A stretch of 64,000 nucleotides of DNA, taken from assembly GCA_963825505.1 (NCBI GenBank), contig CAWGTL010000024.1, forward strand, positions 186,001-250,000. The letters run 5' to 3'. This document shows, in pieces, positions 17,085 to 25,522 of this stretch. Both the position numbers and the translations under genes were made by a program. The notes under the pieces are model-generated. The model was not told the DNA's origin. It did not search any database and saw only the letters and a program-made list of their open reading frames with translations. Origin of the DNA: JBBQSN01 sp963825505. GTDB lineage: Bacteria; Actinomycetota; Actinomycetes; Actinomycetales; CAWJMD01. Every line of letters begins with the position of its first letter. Within the stretch, counting starts at the first letter, position 1.

Positions 17085-17582
17085 GTGACGTCGAGTCGTC
17101 AAGCCCCGCGCCGGAGGGTGACGCGCGACGAGCTGGCTCAGCAGGTCGGCCTCGCGATGCAGCGCTACCAGCGCAGCACCGAGGCGTTCGACGACGCCGT
17201 CGGCCGCACCCTCGGGCTCAACCCCGCCGACCGCCGCTGCCTCGACCGGCTCACCGACGGTCCCGCCACAGCAGGCGGTCTCAGCGAGGCCACCGGCCTG
17301 CGCCCGGCCGCCACCACCACGCTCATCGACCGGCTGGCCGAGCGGGGGTGGGTGCGCCGCGTCCCCTCGCCGACCGACCGCCGGCAGGTGCTGGTCGAGC
17401 TCACCGAGCACGGACGCGAGCGGGTCTGGGAGGCGTACGGGCCGCTGGTGGAGGAGGGCGCACGGATGATGGCGCACCTGACCGTCGCCGAGCTGGAGAC
17501 CATGCGCGACCACCTCGAGGCCATCCGAGAGCTGACCGACCGGCACCGGTTGCGGGTGGTCTCTGGTAGCAAGGGCTCATGA
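17085..17582 (+). CDS. MarR-family regulator
   Basis: 165 aa. The winged helix is clear: GLSEATGLRPAATTTLIDRL (recognition helix) then RRVPSPTDRRQVLVELT (wing). AAAGGA (17072-17077) lies 7 nt before the GTG at 17085; the GTG one codon earlier is only 4 nt from it. It is divergent from the FAD monooxygenase and overlaps the S9 peptidase start by 4 nt, so it probably controls both directions. Confidence 0.88.
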   Translation: MTSSRQAPRRRVTRDELAQQVGLAMQRYQRSTEAFDDAVGRTLGLNPADRRCLDRLTDGPATAGGLSEATGLRPAATTTLIDRLAERGWVRRVPSPTDRRQVLVELTEHGRERVWEAYGPLVEEGARMMAHLTVAELETMRDHLEAIRELTDRHRLRVVSGSKGS

Positions 17583-19711
17583 CGACCCCGACCGCGCAGC
17601 CGGACGCCCTCGACCAGGTCGCGTCCGACCAGTCCGCCACCGGCACCGACGGCCCCGCCACCGAGGCACCCACCCCGTTCCACGACCTCGCCGCCTTCGT
17701 CGGCCAGCCCCGCGTCGGCGGCCTGACCCTGTCGCCGGACGGCTCGCGCCTGGTCGCCACGGTGCAGACCCTCGACGCGAAGAAGACCGGCTACGTCTCG
17801 GCGCTGTGGGAGCTCGACCCCGACGGGGTGGAGCCCGCACGCCGGCTCACCCGGGGCGCCAAGGGCGAGTCGGGGGCAGCCTTCACCCGCGACGGCGACC
17901 TGCTCTTCACCGCCGGTCGCCCGGGGTCGGCTCCCGGCGACGACCAGGACGACTCCGAGACCCCGGCGCTGTGGCTGCTCCCGCGCGCCGGCGGCGAGGC
18001 ACGCCTCGTCGCGCGCCGGGCCAACGGCCTGGGCGGCCTGGTGGTCGCCCGCGACAGCGGCACGCTCGTCCTCGCCTCCCCCACGCTCCCCGGCGCCGAC
18101 GCCTCGGGCGACGACACCGAGGCCGCGAAGAAGCTCAAGGAGTCGAAGGTCTCGGCGATCCTGCACGAGAGCTACCCGGTGCGGTACTGGGACCACGACC
18201 TCGGACCGGCGTCCCCGCGGCTGTTCACCGCCGCACCGGCCGACGTCTCCGCCCTCGCCGCGCAGGCCGACCCGCGCCTGGAGCTCACCGACCTCACCGG
18301 TCACGTGCCCGGCCGCGTCCACGACGAGGCCACCTGGGACGTCAGTCCCGACGGCAGCACCGTGATCGCCACCTGGGTGGTCCCGGAGGCCGCGGGTGAC
18401 AAGCGGTTCTGCACCGTGCGCATCGACGTCGCGTCGCGCGAGGTCACGGTGCTGGCCGACGCCGCCGACACCGAGCACGAGGCCGGTCGGATCAGCCCGG
18501 ACGGCACCCAGGTCGCGCTCATCCGGTTCGGCCGCTCGACGCCGCACCGGGCCCCGACCGTCACGCTGGCCGTCGTCCCGCTCGCGGGCGGGGAGGTGCG
18601 CGAGATCGCGGCCGACTGGGACCTGTGGCCCGGGGCGCCGCGCTGGACCCCCGACGGCACCGGGCTGGTCGTCGGCGCCGACGAGCAGGGCCGCTCGCCG
18701 CTCTACCTGGTCGACGTCGCCACCGGCGAGCGCCGCCGCCTGACCGCCGACGACGGCGCGTACTCGTCGTACGACGTCAGCGCCGACGGCCGCTGGGTCT
18801 ACGCGCTCCGCTCGGCGGTCGACTCGCCCGCCGCGCCGGTCCGCGTGCCGATCGCCGGGGGAGAGCCCGAGCTGCTGCCCTCGCCGGTGCCGGCCCTCGA
18901 GGTGCCCGGCACCCTCACCGAGGTCACCACCACCGCCGAGGACGGCACCGCGCTGCGTGCCTGGCTCGCGCTGCCCGAGGGCGCGTCGGCCGACAACCCC
19001 GCACCGCTGCTCCTCTGGATCCACGGCGGCCCGCTGGGCTCGTGGAACGCCTGGACGTGGCGCTGGAACCCGTGGGTGGCCACCGCCCGCGGGTACGCCG
19101 TGCTGCTGCCGGACCCGGCCCTGTCCACCGGGTACGGCCAGGAGTTCATCGAGCGCGGGTGGGGTGCCTGGGGCAGGGCGCCCTACACCGACCTGCTGGC
19201 GCTCACCGACGCCGCGGTCGCGCGCGACGACGTCGACGCCGAGCGCACGGCGGCGATGGGCGGCTCGTTCGGCGGCTACATGGCCAACTGGGTGGCGGGC
19301 CACACCGACCGGTTCCGCTGCATCGTCACCCACGCCAGCCTCTGGGCGCTGGACAACTTCGGCCTCACCACCGACGGCGCCAACTACTGGATGCGCGAGC
19401 TCACCGACGAGATGGCGCAGGAGAACTCGCCGCACCACCACGTCGGGAACATCGTCACGCCGATGCTGGTCGTGCACGGCGACAAGGACTACCGGGTGCC
19501 GGTCGGCGACGGCCTGCGGCTCTGGTACGAGCTGGTCCGGGGGTCGGCCGACGAGAACGGCGTGACGCCGCACCGGTTCCTGTACTTCCCGGACGAGAAC
19601 CACTGGATCCTCTCGCCGAACAACTCCCGGGCCTGGTACGAGACGGTCCTCGCGTTCGTCGACCAGCACGTGCTCGGCAAGGACTTCGTCCGTCCGGAGG
19701 TGCTCGGCTGA
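17579..19711 (+). CDS. S9-family prolyl oligopeptidase / acylaminoacyl peptidase
   Basis: 710 aa. Residues 35 to about 430 form a beta-propeller with repeated SPDG / TPDG / SADG blades. The C-terminal alpha/beta-hydrolase domain has IHGGP, the nucleophile in GGSFGGY, an Asp in HGDKDYRVP and a His in DENHW, the catalytic triad of S9 peptidases. No signal peptide is visible; an acidic, Thr/Pro-rich N-terminus of about 30 residues precedes the propeller. The ATG overlaps the MarR stop (4 nt). It probably degrades short peptides in the cytosol. Confidence 0.9.
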   Translation: MTTPTAQPDALDQVASDQSATGTDGPATEAPTPFHDLAAFVGQPRVGGLTLSPDGSRLVATVQTLDAKKTGYVSALWELDPDGVEPARRLTRGAKGESGAAFTRDGDLLFTAGRPGSAPGDDQDDSETPALWLLPRAGGEARLVARRANGLGGLVVARDSGTLVLASPTLPGADASGDDTEAAKKLKESKVSAILHESYPVRYWDHDLGPASPRLFTAAPADVSALAAQADPRLELTDLTGHVPGRVHDEATWDVSPDGSTVIATWVVPEAAGDKRFCTVRIDVASREVTVLADAADTEHEAGRISPDGTQVALIRFGRSTPHRAPTVTLAVVPLAGGEVREIAADWDLWPGAPRWTPDGTGLVVGADEQGRSPLYLVDVATGERRRLTADDGAYSSYDVSADGRWVYALRSAVDSPAAPVRVPIAGGEPELLPSPVPALEVPGTLTEVTTTAEDGTALRAWLALPEGASADNPAPLLLWIHGGPLGSWNAWTWRWNPWVATARGYAVLLPDPALSTGYGQEFIERGWGAWGRAPYTDLLALTDAAVARDDVDAERTAAMGGSFGGYMANWVAGHTDRFRCIVTHASLWALDNFGLTTDGANYWMRELTDEMAQENSPHHHVGNIVTPMLVVHGDKDYRVPVGDGLRLWYELVRGSADENGVTPHRFLYFPDENHWILSPNNSRAWYETVLAFVDQHVLGKDFVRPEVLG

Positions 19712-20703
19712 TGACGCGCTGGGGCGTCCTGGCCACGGGCAGCATCGCCGCCACGGTCGTCGACGACCTCGCCCTGGTCGAGGGCGCGGAGCGGCTCGCG
19801 GTCGCCTCGCGCGACCTCGGGCGGGCGGAGGCGTTCGCCTCCGAGCACGGGGTCGAGCGCGCCTACGGCTCGTACGAGGAGCTGCTCGCCGACCCCGACG
19901 TCGACGTCGTCTACGTGGCGACCCCGCACGCGCAGCACCACCGGGTCACCTCGGCGGTGCTCGCCGCGGGCAAGCCGGCGCTGGTCGAGAAGGCGTTCAC
20001 CTGCACCCTCGCCGCGGCCGCCGACCTGGTGGCGCAGGCCAGAGCGGCGCAGCTGTTCGTGATGGAGGCGATGTGGACCCGGATGCAGCCGGGTGTCATC
20101 CGCCTGCGCGAGCTCGTGGCCGACGGCGCGATCGGCGAGATCCGTTCGGTGACCGCCGATCTCGGCTTCGTCCAGCCGTTCGACCCCTCGCACCGGCTGT
20201 TCGACCCCGCGCAGGGTGGGGGCGCGCTGCTCGACCTCGGCGTCTACCCGGTCTCGTTCGCGCAGATGCTGCTCGGCACGCCCACCAGGGTGCAGGTCAC
20301 CGGGCAGCTGAACGAGCTCGGCACCGACTCCGAGGCGGCGCTGCTGCTCGGGTACGAGAGCGGCGCGCACGCGCTGCTGTCGTGCTCGCTGCTCGGCGAC
20401 GCACCGGGCCGGGCGACGATCGTCGGCACGAAGGGCCGCATCACGGTGCACCCGCGGTTCCACCACAGCACCGACATCGTGCTGGAGCGCGCCGGTCACC
20501 AGCCCGAGCAGGTGCCCGCCGAGCTGGTCGGACGCGGCTACACCCACCAGCTCGCGCACGTGGCGCAGTGCCTGGCCGACGGCCGCACCGAGTCGCCGAT
20601 GATGCCGCTCGACGACACCCTGTCGGTGATGGCGGTGCTCGACGAGGCGCTCGACCTGCTCGGCGCCCCGCACGTCGACGAGGGCTTCACCGGAGCCGTC
20701 TGA
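19711..20703 (+). CDS. Gfo/Idh/MocA-family NAD(P)-dependent oxidoreductase
   Basis: 330 aa. The N-terminal Rossmann fold starts WGVLATGSIAATV, and VDVVYVATPHAQH and KPALVEKAF (the EKP-like catalytic Lys region) are typical of the family, with the trans-1,2-dihydrobenzene-1,2-diol dehydrogenase branch closest by feel. GGGALLDLGVYPVSFA marks the C-terminal domain. The ATG overlaps the last base of the S9 peptidase stop codon (TGATG), so the two are coupled. The substrate, probably a sugar or polyol derivative, cannot be assigned. Confidence 0.88.
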   Translation: MTRWGVLATGSIAATVVDDLALVEGAERLAVASRDLGRAEAFASEHGVERAYGSYEELLADPDVDVVYVATPHAQHHRVTSAVLAAGKPALVEKAFTCTLAAAADLVAQARAAQLFVMEAMWTRMQPGVIRLRELVADGAIGEIRSVTADLGFVQPFDPSHRLFDPAQGGGALLDLGVYPVSFAQMLLGTPTRVQVTGQLNELGTDSEAALLLGYESGAHALLSCSLLGDAPGRATIVGTKGRITVHPRFHHSTDIVLERAGHQPEQVPAELVGRGYTHQLAHVAQCLADGRTESPMMPLDDTLSVMAVLDEALDLLGAPHVDEGFTGAV

Positions 20704-20767
20704 ACACGTCGGCGGTCCGCGACGAATGAGGACGTACATCGACCGGGAACGCTCCTAGCCTCGCGTC

Positions 20768-21409
20768 ATGGACGACACCACGAGCACCACCGCCACCGAC
20801 GCCGCCCCCGGCCGGCCTGCCTCCCCGACCCCGTGGGAGCCGCCGTTCGCCGGATCCGAGGCCGAGGCCGTGCACGCCGCGCTCACCCGCTTGCGCACGA
20901 CCTTCCGCTGGAAGGCCGACGGTCTCGACCTCGACGGGCTGTCCCGCACCGTCGGCGCCTCCACGCTCACCCTCGGGAACCTGCTCAAGCACCTGGCCTG
21001 CGTGGAGGACGAGAAGTTCGGCATGTGCCTGTCCGGCGCCGGGTACGGCCCGCCGTGGGCCGGCATGCCCGAGTTCGGCGGTCCGCCGCACGAGTACGTC
21101 TTCTCCACCGCGGGGCTCGAGGCCGACGACCTGTACCGGCTGTGGGACGACGCCGTCCGCCGGTCCGACGAGCGGCTCGCCGCGGCCCTGGCGGGTGGTG
21201 ACCTGGGTCAGCGCGTCGCGATGGGCGCTGACGACGGGTACGTGATCAACCTGCGCCGGCTGCTGCTCGACCTGGTGGAGGAGTACGGACGGCACACCGG
21301 GCACGCCGACCTGCTGCGCGAGGCCGTCGACGGTCGCGTGGGCGAGGACGTCCCCGACGGGTGGGTCGCGGAGTCGGGCAGCTCGCCGGTCGGCGTCCCA
21401 CGGTCCTGA
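20768..21409 (+). CDS. DinB-superfamily (DUF664) protein
   Basis: 213 aa four-helix-bundle protein. The patterns LTLGNLLKHLACVEDEKF and LLLDLVEEYGRHTGHADLLRE with spaced His residues match the DinB/DUF664 metal-binding scaffold used by thiol-dependent S-transferases. Residues 1-20 are low complexity (T, S, D). TAGCCT at 20756-20761 ends 6 nt before the ATG, and no Shine-Dalgarno is visible, so the message is probably leaderless. The substrate is unknown. Confidence 0.8.
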   Translation: MDDTTSTTATDAAPGRPASPTPWEPPFAGSEAEAVHAALTRLRTTFRWKADGLDLDGLSRTVGASTLTLGNLLKHLACVEDEKFGMCLSGAGYGPPWAGMPEFGGPPHEYVFSTAGLEADDLYRLWDDAVRRSDERLAAALAGGDLGQRVAMGADDGYVINLRRLLLDLVEEYGRHTGHADLLREAVDGRVGEDVPDGWVAESGSSPVGVPRS

Positions 21410-21454
21410 GGGGCCGGGCCCCGTTCGAGCCGGGTGGATTGATAGGGATGTCCC

Positions 21455-22168
21455 ATGACGTCCCCCACCGACCAGGGCCCGGCCACGGACTACGACACCT
21501 TCGCCGACGCCTACACCGCGGAGAACGAGTCCAACCTGTTCAACGCGTACTACGAGCGTCCGGAGATGCTGCGTCTGGCCGGTGACGTGTCCGGACGCCG
21601 GGTCCTCGACGCGGGCTGCGGCTCCGGCCCGCTGGCGGCGGCGTTGCGCGCCCGGGGCGCGGTGGTCACCGGGTTCGACTCCAGCGCCGCCATGGTCGAC
21701 CAGGCCCGCCGGAGGCTGGGCGAGGACGCCGACGTGCACGTGGCCGACCTGGCCGCGCCGCTGCCGTTCGCGGACGCCGAGTTCGACCTCGTCGTGGCGT
21801 CCCTCGTCCTGCACTACCTGGAGGACTGGACCGCGCCCCTCGCCGAGCTCCGCCGCGTGCTCGCACCGGGCGGGAGCGTCCTGGTCTCGGTGAACCACCC
21901 CGGTGCCTACCCGATCGTCTACCCGGAGGCCGACTACTTCGCGCGGACGCGGTACTCCGAGGACTACGTCATGGACGGGCGCGAGGTCGTGCTGACCTTC
22001 TGGCACCGGCCGCTGCACGCGATGGCCGACGCCTTCGCCGGCGCGGGGTTCCGCATCGTGGGGATCAGTGAACCGCCCCCGGCGCCGGGGACCCCGCAGG
22101 AGCTCCTCCCACCGATGCGGGGCCGGGCCTTCATCGGGTTCCTCTTCTTCGCCCTCGACGCCGTCTGA
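21455..22168 (+). CDS. Class I SAM-dependent methyltransferase
   Basis: 237 aa. Motif I is RRVLDAGCGSGPLAAAL, the post-I acidic residue lies in GFDSSAAMV, then AEFDLVVASLVLHYL and LAPGGSVLVSV. A YDxFADxYTAENESN N-terminus and YYERPEML are typical of small-molecule methyltransferases of the UbiE/BioC-like type. TAGGGA at 21443-21448 ends 6 nt before the ATG, suggesting leaderless expression. The substrate is unknown. Confidence 0.82.
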   Translation: MTSPTDQGPATDYDTFADAYTAENESNLFNAYYERPEMLRLAGDVSGRRVLDAGCGSGPLAAALRARGAVVTGFDSSAAMVDQARRRLGEDADVHVADLAAPLPFADAEFDLVVASLVLHYLEDWTAPLAELRRVLAPGGSVLVSVNHPGAYPIVYPEADYFARTRYSEDYVMDGREVVLTFWHRPLHAMADAFAGAGFRIVGISEPPPAPGTPQELLPPMRGRAFIGFLFFALDAV

Positions 22169-22189
22169 AGCGGCAGCGGACGGCGGAGG

Positions 22190-22582
22190 TCAGCCCGTCA
22201 GGACGGCGACGAGGAGCGCGAGCAGCGTCAGGGCGGGGAACAGCCCCTGCACCAGCGCTGCTCGCGCCTTCTTCGGGTCGGAGCCGATCAGCACCGCGGC
22301 GGCCAGCAGCATCGACGCCGTCCCGGCGACCACCAGCGTGAGCCCGACCGTCCGGGCGCCCGCGACGACGGCCACCACGCCGGCGGCGGTCTCCATCGCG
22401 AGGAACAGGTTGTAGAAGCCCTGGTTGAAGGCCCACGGCTTCATCGTCTCGGCGTCCTCCACGGACCGGATGCCGAAGGTGCGCATCGTCGCCGGCGTGA
22501 CGAACCGCAGCGACTCCAGCACGAAGATGTAGACGTGCACGAGGGCCGCCAGAGCGGCCGTGACCAGGGCGGCGACGACCAT
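22190..22582 (-). CDS. DUF1304 small membrane protein
   Basis: 130 aa with four hydrophobic segments. VHVYIFVLESLRF, FNQGFYNLFLA and LIGSDPKKARAALVQGLFP are typical of DUF1304 (YqjF-like) proteins, whose function is not known. The ATG at 22582 is preceded by TAGGCT (reverse strand, 22590-22595) with 7 nt spacing. It is divergent from the thioredoxin-NHL gene with only 27 bp between starts. Confidence 0.82.
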   Translation of the reverse strand: MVVAALVTAALAALVHVYIFVLESLRFVTPATMRTFGIRSVEDAETMKPWAFNQGFYNLFLAMETAAGVVAVVAGARTVGLTLVVAGTASMLLAAAVLIGSDPKKARAALVQGLFPALTLLALLVAVLTG

Positions 22583-22589
22583 GCGGCGG

Positions 22590-22603
22590 AGCCTAGTGAC
22601 AAT
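22590..22603. promoter_or_regulatory. Back-to-back -10 elements (DUF1304 / thioredoxin-NHL)
   Basis: Leftward TAGGCT (22590-22595) and rightward GACAAT (22598-22603) are separated by 2 bp. They end 7 nt and 6 nt before their start codons, so both transcripts would be leaderless and their promoters would overlap. Confidence 0.45.
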
Positions 22604-22609
22604 GGACGG

Positions 22610-24508
22610 GTGAGCACCGGAGCAGGGACCGGCCTGCGGCGGCCGAAGGTGCGGGCGAGCCCGCTGACCGGACGGCGCTGGCTCAACACCGGCGACCGCG
22701 CCCTCGACCTCGCCGAGCTGCGCGGCCGTCTCGTCTTGATCGACTTCTGGACCTCTTGCTGTGTCAACTGCCTGCACGTGCTGGACGAGCTGCGCCCGGT
22801 CGAGGAGCGGTTCGCCGACGAGCTGGTCGTGGTGGGCGTGCACTCGCCGAAGTTCGAGCACGAGCGGGACGCGGCGACCGTCGAGGCGGCGGTGGAGCGC
22901 TACGGGGTGCGTCACCCGGTGCTCGACGACCCGGAGCTCAGCACCTGGCAGGCCTACGCCGCGCGGGCCTGGCCGACCCTCGTGCTGGTCGACCCCGAGG
23001 GGTACGTGGTCGCGCAGCTGTCCGGCGAGGGCCACGCGCACGGGCTGACCGTGCTGCTCGAGGAGCTCGTCGCCGAGCACGACGCGAAGGGCACTCTCCA
23101 CCGCGGTTCCGGGCCCTACGTGCCGCCGCCGCCTCCGCGGACCGCGCTCCGCTTCCCGGGCAAGGTGGCCGCGCTACCGGCGGGCGGGTGGCTGGTGAGC
23201 GACACCGCGCACCACCAGCTCGTGGAGCTCGACGACGACCTCGTCACCGAGCGGCGCCGGATCGGCTCGGGCGGAACGGGTCTGGTGGACGGCGCGGCGA
23301 GCACCGCCACGTTCAACGAGCCGCAGGGCGTGCACGTCCTGCCGCCCGAGGTCGCAGCGGTCACCGGCGTCGACGTCGTGGTGGCCGACAGCGTCAACCA
23401 CGCGATCCGCGGCGTCCGGCTGGCCGACGGCGCCGTGACCACCCTCGCCGGCACGGGAGCACAGCTGCGCACGCGCCCGGACGCCTCGGTCACGACGATC
23501 GCGCGCGAGACCGGGCTGTCGACGCCGTGGGACCTCACCTGGTGGCAGCGCGGTGAGGGGCCCGGCACCCTGCTCGTGGCGATGGCCGGCAACCACCAGC
23601 TCTGGTCGGTCGACCTGCTCGCCTCACCGGTCACCGCGACGCCGGTGGCCGGCACCACCGAGGAGGGGTTGCGGGACGGACCGGGCCCGACGGCCTGGCT
23701 CTCGCAGCCGTCGGGCCTCGCGGCCGGGGCCGACGGGGTGTGGGTGGCCGACTCGGAGGGCTCGGCGCTGCGGCTGCTCGCCGACGGCCCGGGCGGCCCG
23801 GCGCTCGAGACCCGGGTCGGGGTCGGGCTGTTCGAGTTCGGGCACGTCGACGGGCCGGCCGACGGCGCCCGGCTGCAGCACCCGCTCGGGGTGGCCGTCC
23901 TGCCGGACGGGAGCGTCGCGGTCGCCGACACCTACAACGGGGCGGTGCGCCGGTTCGACCCGTCCTCGGGCACGGTCACCACGCTCGCCGACGGTCTGGC
24001 CGAGCCGTCCGACGTCGTGGTCGACCGCAGCGGCGCGGAGCCGCTGCTGGTCGTCGTGGAGTCGGCCGCCCACCGGCTGGTGAGGCTGCGGCTCCCGCGC
24101 GAGGCGGCGCAGGTGCGCGGGCCGGTGCACCGCACCTCGCGCCCCCCGGCCGTCGTCCGCGCCGGCGACCTCGCGCTCGAGATCGACTTCGTGCCGCCGA
24201 GCGGCCAGAAGCTGGACGACCGGTGGGGCGACCCGACGTCGCTGTCGGTGTCGTCCAGCCCGCCCGACCTCCTGCTGTCCGGCGGCGGTCGCGGCACCGG
24301 CCTGCGCCGGACCCTGCGGCTCGATCCGGCGCTGACCGCCGGGGTGCTGCACGTCAGCGTCCAGGCCGCCGCCTGCGACGGCGACCCCGCGACCGGCGGG
24401 GCACCCGAGCACGCCGCGTGCCACCTGTACCAGCAGGACTGGGGCATCCCGGTGGAGATCACCACGGACGGGCTCACGCGGCTGGTGCTCCCGCTGCGGG
24501 CCGGCTGA
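22610..24508 (+). CDS. Thioredoxin-like / NHL-repeat protein
   Basis: 632 aa. Residues 35-165 form a TlpA-like thioredoxin domain with the redox motif in WTSCCVNC (CxxC) and AWPTLVLVD (cis-Pro loop). From about residue 175 a beta-propeller of NHL repeats follows (FNEPQGVHVLP, LSQPSGLAAG, LQHPLGVAVLP). A C-terminal domain with extra Cys follows the propeller. NHLRC2-like proteins share this order. There is no signal peptide, so cytosolic redox function is likely, although the partner is unknown. The GTG at 22610 has a GACAAT -10 6 nt upstream. Confidence 0.88.
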   Translation: MSTGAGTGLRRPKVRASPLTGRRWLNTGDRALDLAELRGRLVLIDFWTSCCVNCLHVLDELRPVEERFADELVVVGVHSPKFEHERDAATVEAAVERYGVRHPVLDDPELSTWQAYAARAWPTLVLVDPEGYVVAQLSGEGHAHGLTVLLEELVAEHDAKGTLHRGSGPYVPPPPPRTALRFPGKVAALPAGGWLVSDTAHHQLVELDDDLVTERRRIGSGGTGLVDGAASTATFNEPQGVHVLPPEVAAVTGVDVVVADSVNHAIRGVRLADGAVTTLAGTGAQLRTRPDASVTTIARETGLSTPWDLTWWQRGEGPGTLLVAMAGNHQLWSVDLLASPVTATPVAGTTEEGLRDGPGPTAWLSQPSGLAAGADGVWVADSEGSALRLLADGPGGPALETRVGVGLFEFGHVDGPADGARLQHPLGVAVLPDGSVAVADTYNGAVRRFDPSSGTVTTLADGLAEPSDVVVDRSGAEPLLVVVESAAHRLVRLRLPREAAQVRGPVHRTSRPPAVVRAGDLALEIDFVPPSGQKLDDRWGDPTSLSVSSSPPDLLLSGGGRGTGLRRTLRLDPALTAGVLHVSVQAAACDGDPATGGAPEHAACHLYQQDWGIPVEITTDGLTRLVLPLRAG

Positions 24509-24584
24509 CCCGATCGGAGCATTCGCGGCGTGCTCGCGCGTGCTCGCCTCTAGGGTCGGGTCCAGGTCATGGTCTGGGGGTGGG

Positions 24585-25055
24585 ATGTCCGGTCGCGCGC
24601 GCGCTCTCGCGCTGCTGGTGGGCGTCCTGGTGCTCGCCGGCTGCGGCGGCGACCCCGACCCCGGGCCGACCGGTGACGCCAGCTCGACGGCGACCTCGGC
24701 CGACCCCTTCGACGTCGGGGTCGGGGACTGCGTCGACACCACGACCGGGTCCGGAGAGGTGACCGAGGTGCCTGTCGTCCCGTGCGACCGCGCGCACGTG
24801 GGAGAGGTCTTCGCGGCGGTGCAGATGACCGGCGACGGCGACTTCCCCGGCCAGACGGCCGTGGACGAGGCGGCCCGCGGGTGCGAGGAGCCGTTCGAGG
24901 AGTTCGTCGGCGTGGTTCTGGCCGATTCGCAGCTCAAGGTGACGTACTTCCACCCCACGGCGCAGTCGTGGGAGATCGGCGACCGCGAGATCCTGTGCAT
25001 CGTCTCCGACCCGGCCGGTCCGGTGGTCGGGACGCTGCGCGACGCCTCACGCTGA
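24585..25055 (+). CDS. Septum-formation-family lipoprotein
   Basis: 156 aa with a lipoprotein signal: Arg-rich start, hydrophobic core and lipobox LAGCGG (Cys near residue 21), followed by a D/P/T/S-rich linker. The mature domain has four Cys (GDCVD, VPCDRAH, GCEEPF, ILCIV), a pattern seen in the actinobacterial 'septum formation' family of exported proteins. It should be anchored on the outer face of the membrane. Its role is unknown. Confidence 0.75.
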   Translation: MSGRARALALLVGVLVLAGCGGDPDPGPTGDASSTATSADPFDVGVGDCVDTTTGSGEVTEVPVVPCDRAHVGEVFAAVQMTGDGDFPGQTAVDEAARGCEEPFEEFVGVVLADSQLKVTYFHPTAQSWEIGDREILCIVSDPAGPVVGTLRDASR

Positions 25056-25174
25056 GGCACCTGCCAGGCACCCGATCGGTCCTCCTCACCGCGTTTCGCC
25101 GTGCATCGACGTCCACCTGCCGGGATGATCCCTGCACGACCCGGTACCACCGGGTCTCGACGGAAGGGACGACC

Positions 25175-25444
25175 ATGGGCATCGGTGGAGGCATCTTCCT
25201 CCTCGTCCTCGGGGGGATCCTGGCCTTCGGCGTCAGGGACAGCTGGGATGCGCTGGACCTGACGGCGATCGGCTACATCTGCATGGCGGCGGGCCTGCTC
25301 GCGGTGATCCTGTCGCTGGTGATGAACCAGCGACGCACCAGGGCCGAGACCGTCGTGCAGCACACGGCTCAGCCCCAGGTGGCGCCGCCCGTGGCGCAGA
25401 ACGGGGAGACCGTCGTGCGCGAGGAGCGTCGCGACGGCATCTGA
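25175..25444 (+). CDS. DUF6458-like small membrane protein
   Basis: 89 aa. Two transmembrane helices (MGIGGGIFLLVLGGILAF and IGYICMAAGLLAVILSLVM) joined by VRDSWDALDLT, then a polar tail with QPQVAPPVAQ and REERRDG. This matches the DUF6458 pattern of widespread actinobacterial membrane proteins of unknown function. GGAAGGGA lies 7-8 nt before the ATG. A strong terminator follows 18 bp after the stop. Confidence 0.78.
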   Translation: MGIGGGIFLLVLGGILAFGVRDSWDALDLTAIGYICMAAGLLAVILSLVMNQRRTRAETVVQHTAQPQVAPPVAQNGETVVREERRDGI

Positions 25445-25461
25445 GCCCCTCGACAGACGAC

Positions 25462-25490
25462 AGGGCCGGCACCCGGGGGGTGCCGGCCCT
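25462..25490. terminator. Strong hairpin between convergent genes
   Basis: AGGGCCGGCACCC (25462-25474) and GGGTGCCGGCCCT (25478-25490) form a perfect 13-bp stem with a 3-nt loop, extended by ACGA/TCGT pairing outside. It sits between the DUF6458 gene and the acyl-CoA dehydrogenase that reads towards it, so it can end transcription from both sides. Confidence 0.85.
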
Positions 25491-25522
25491 TCGTCGTGCG
25501 GGTCCTCAGGGGAAGGCGGTCG

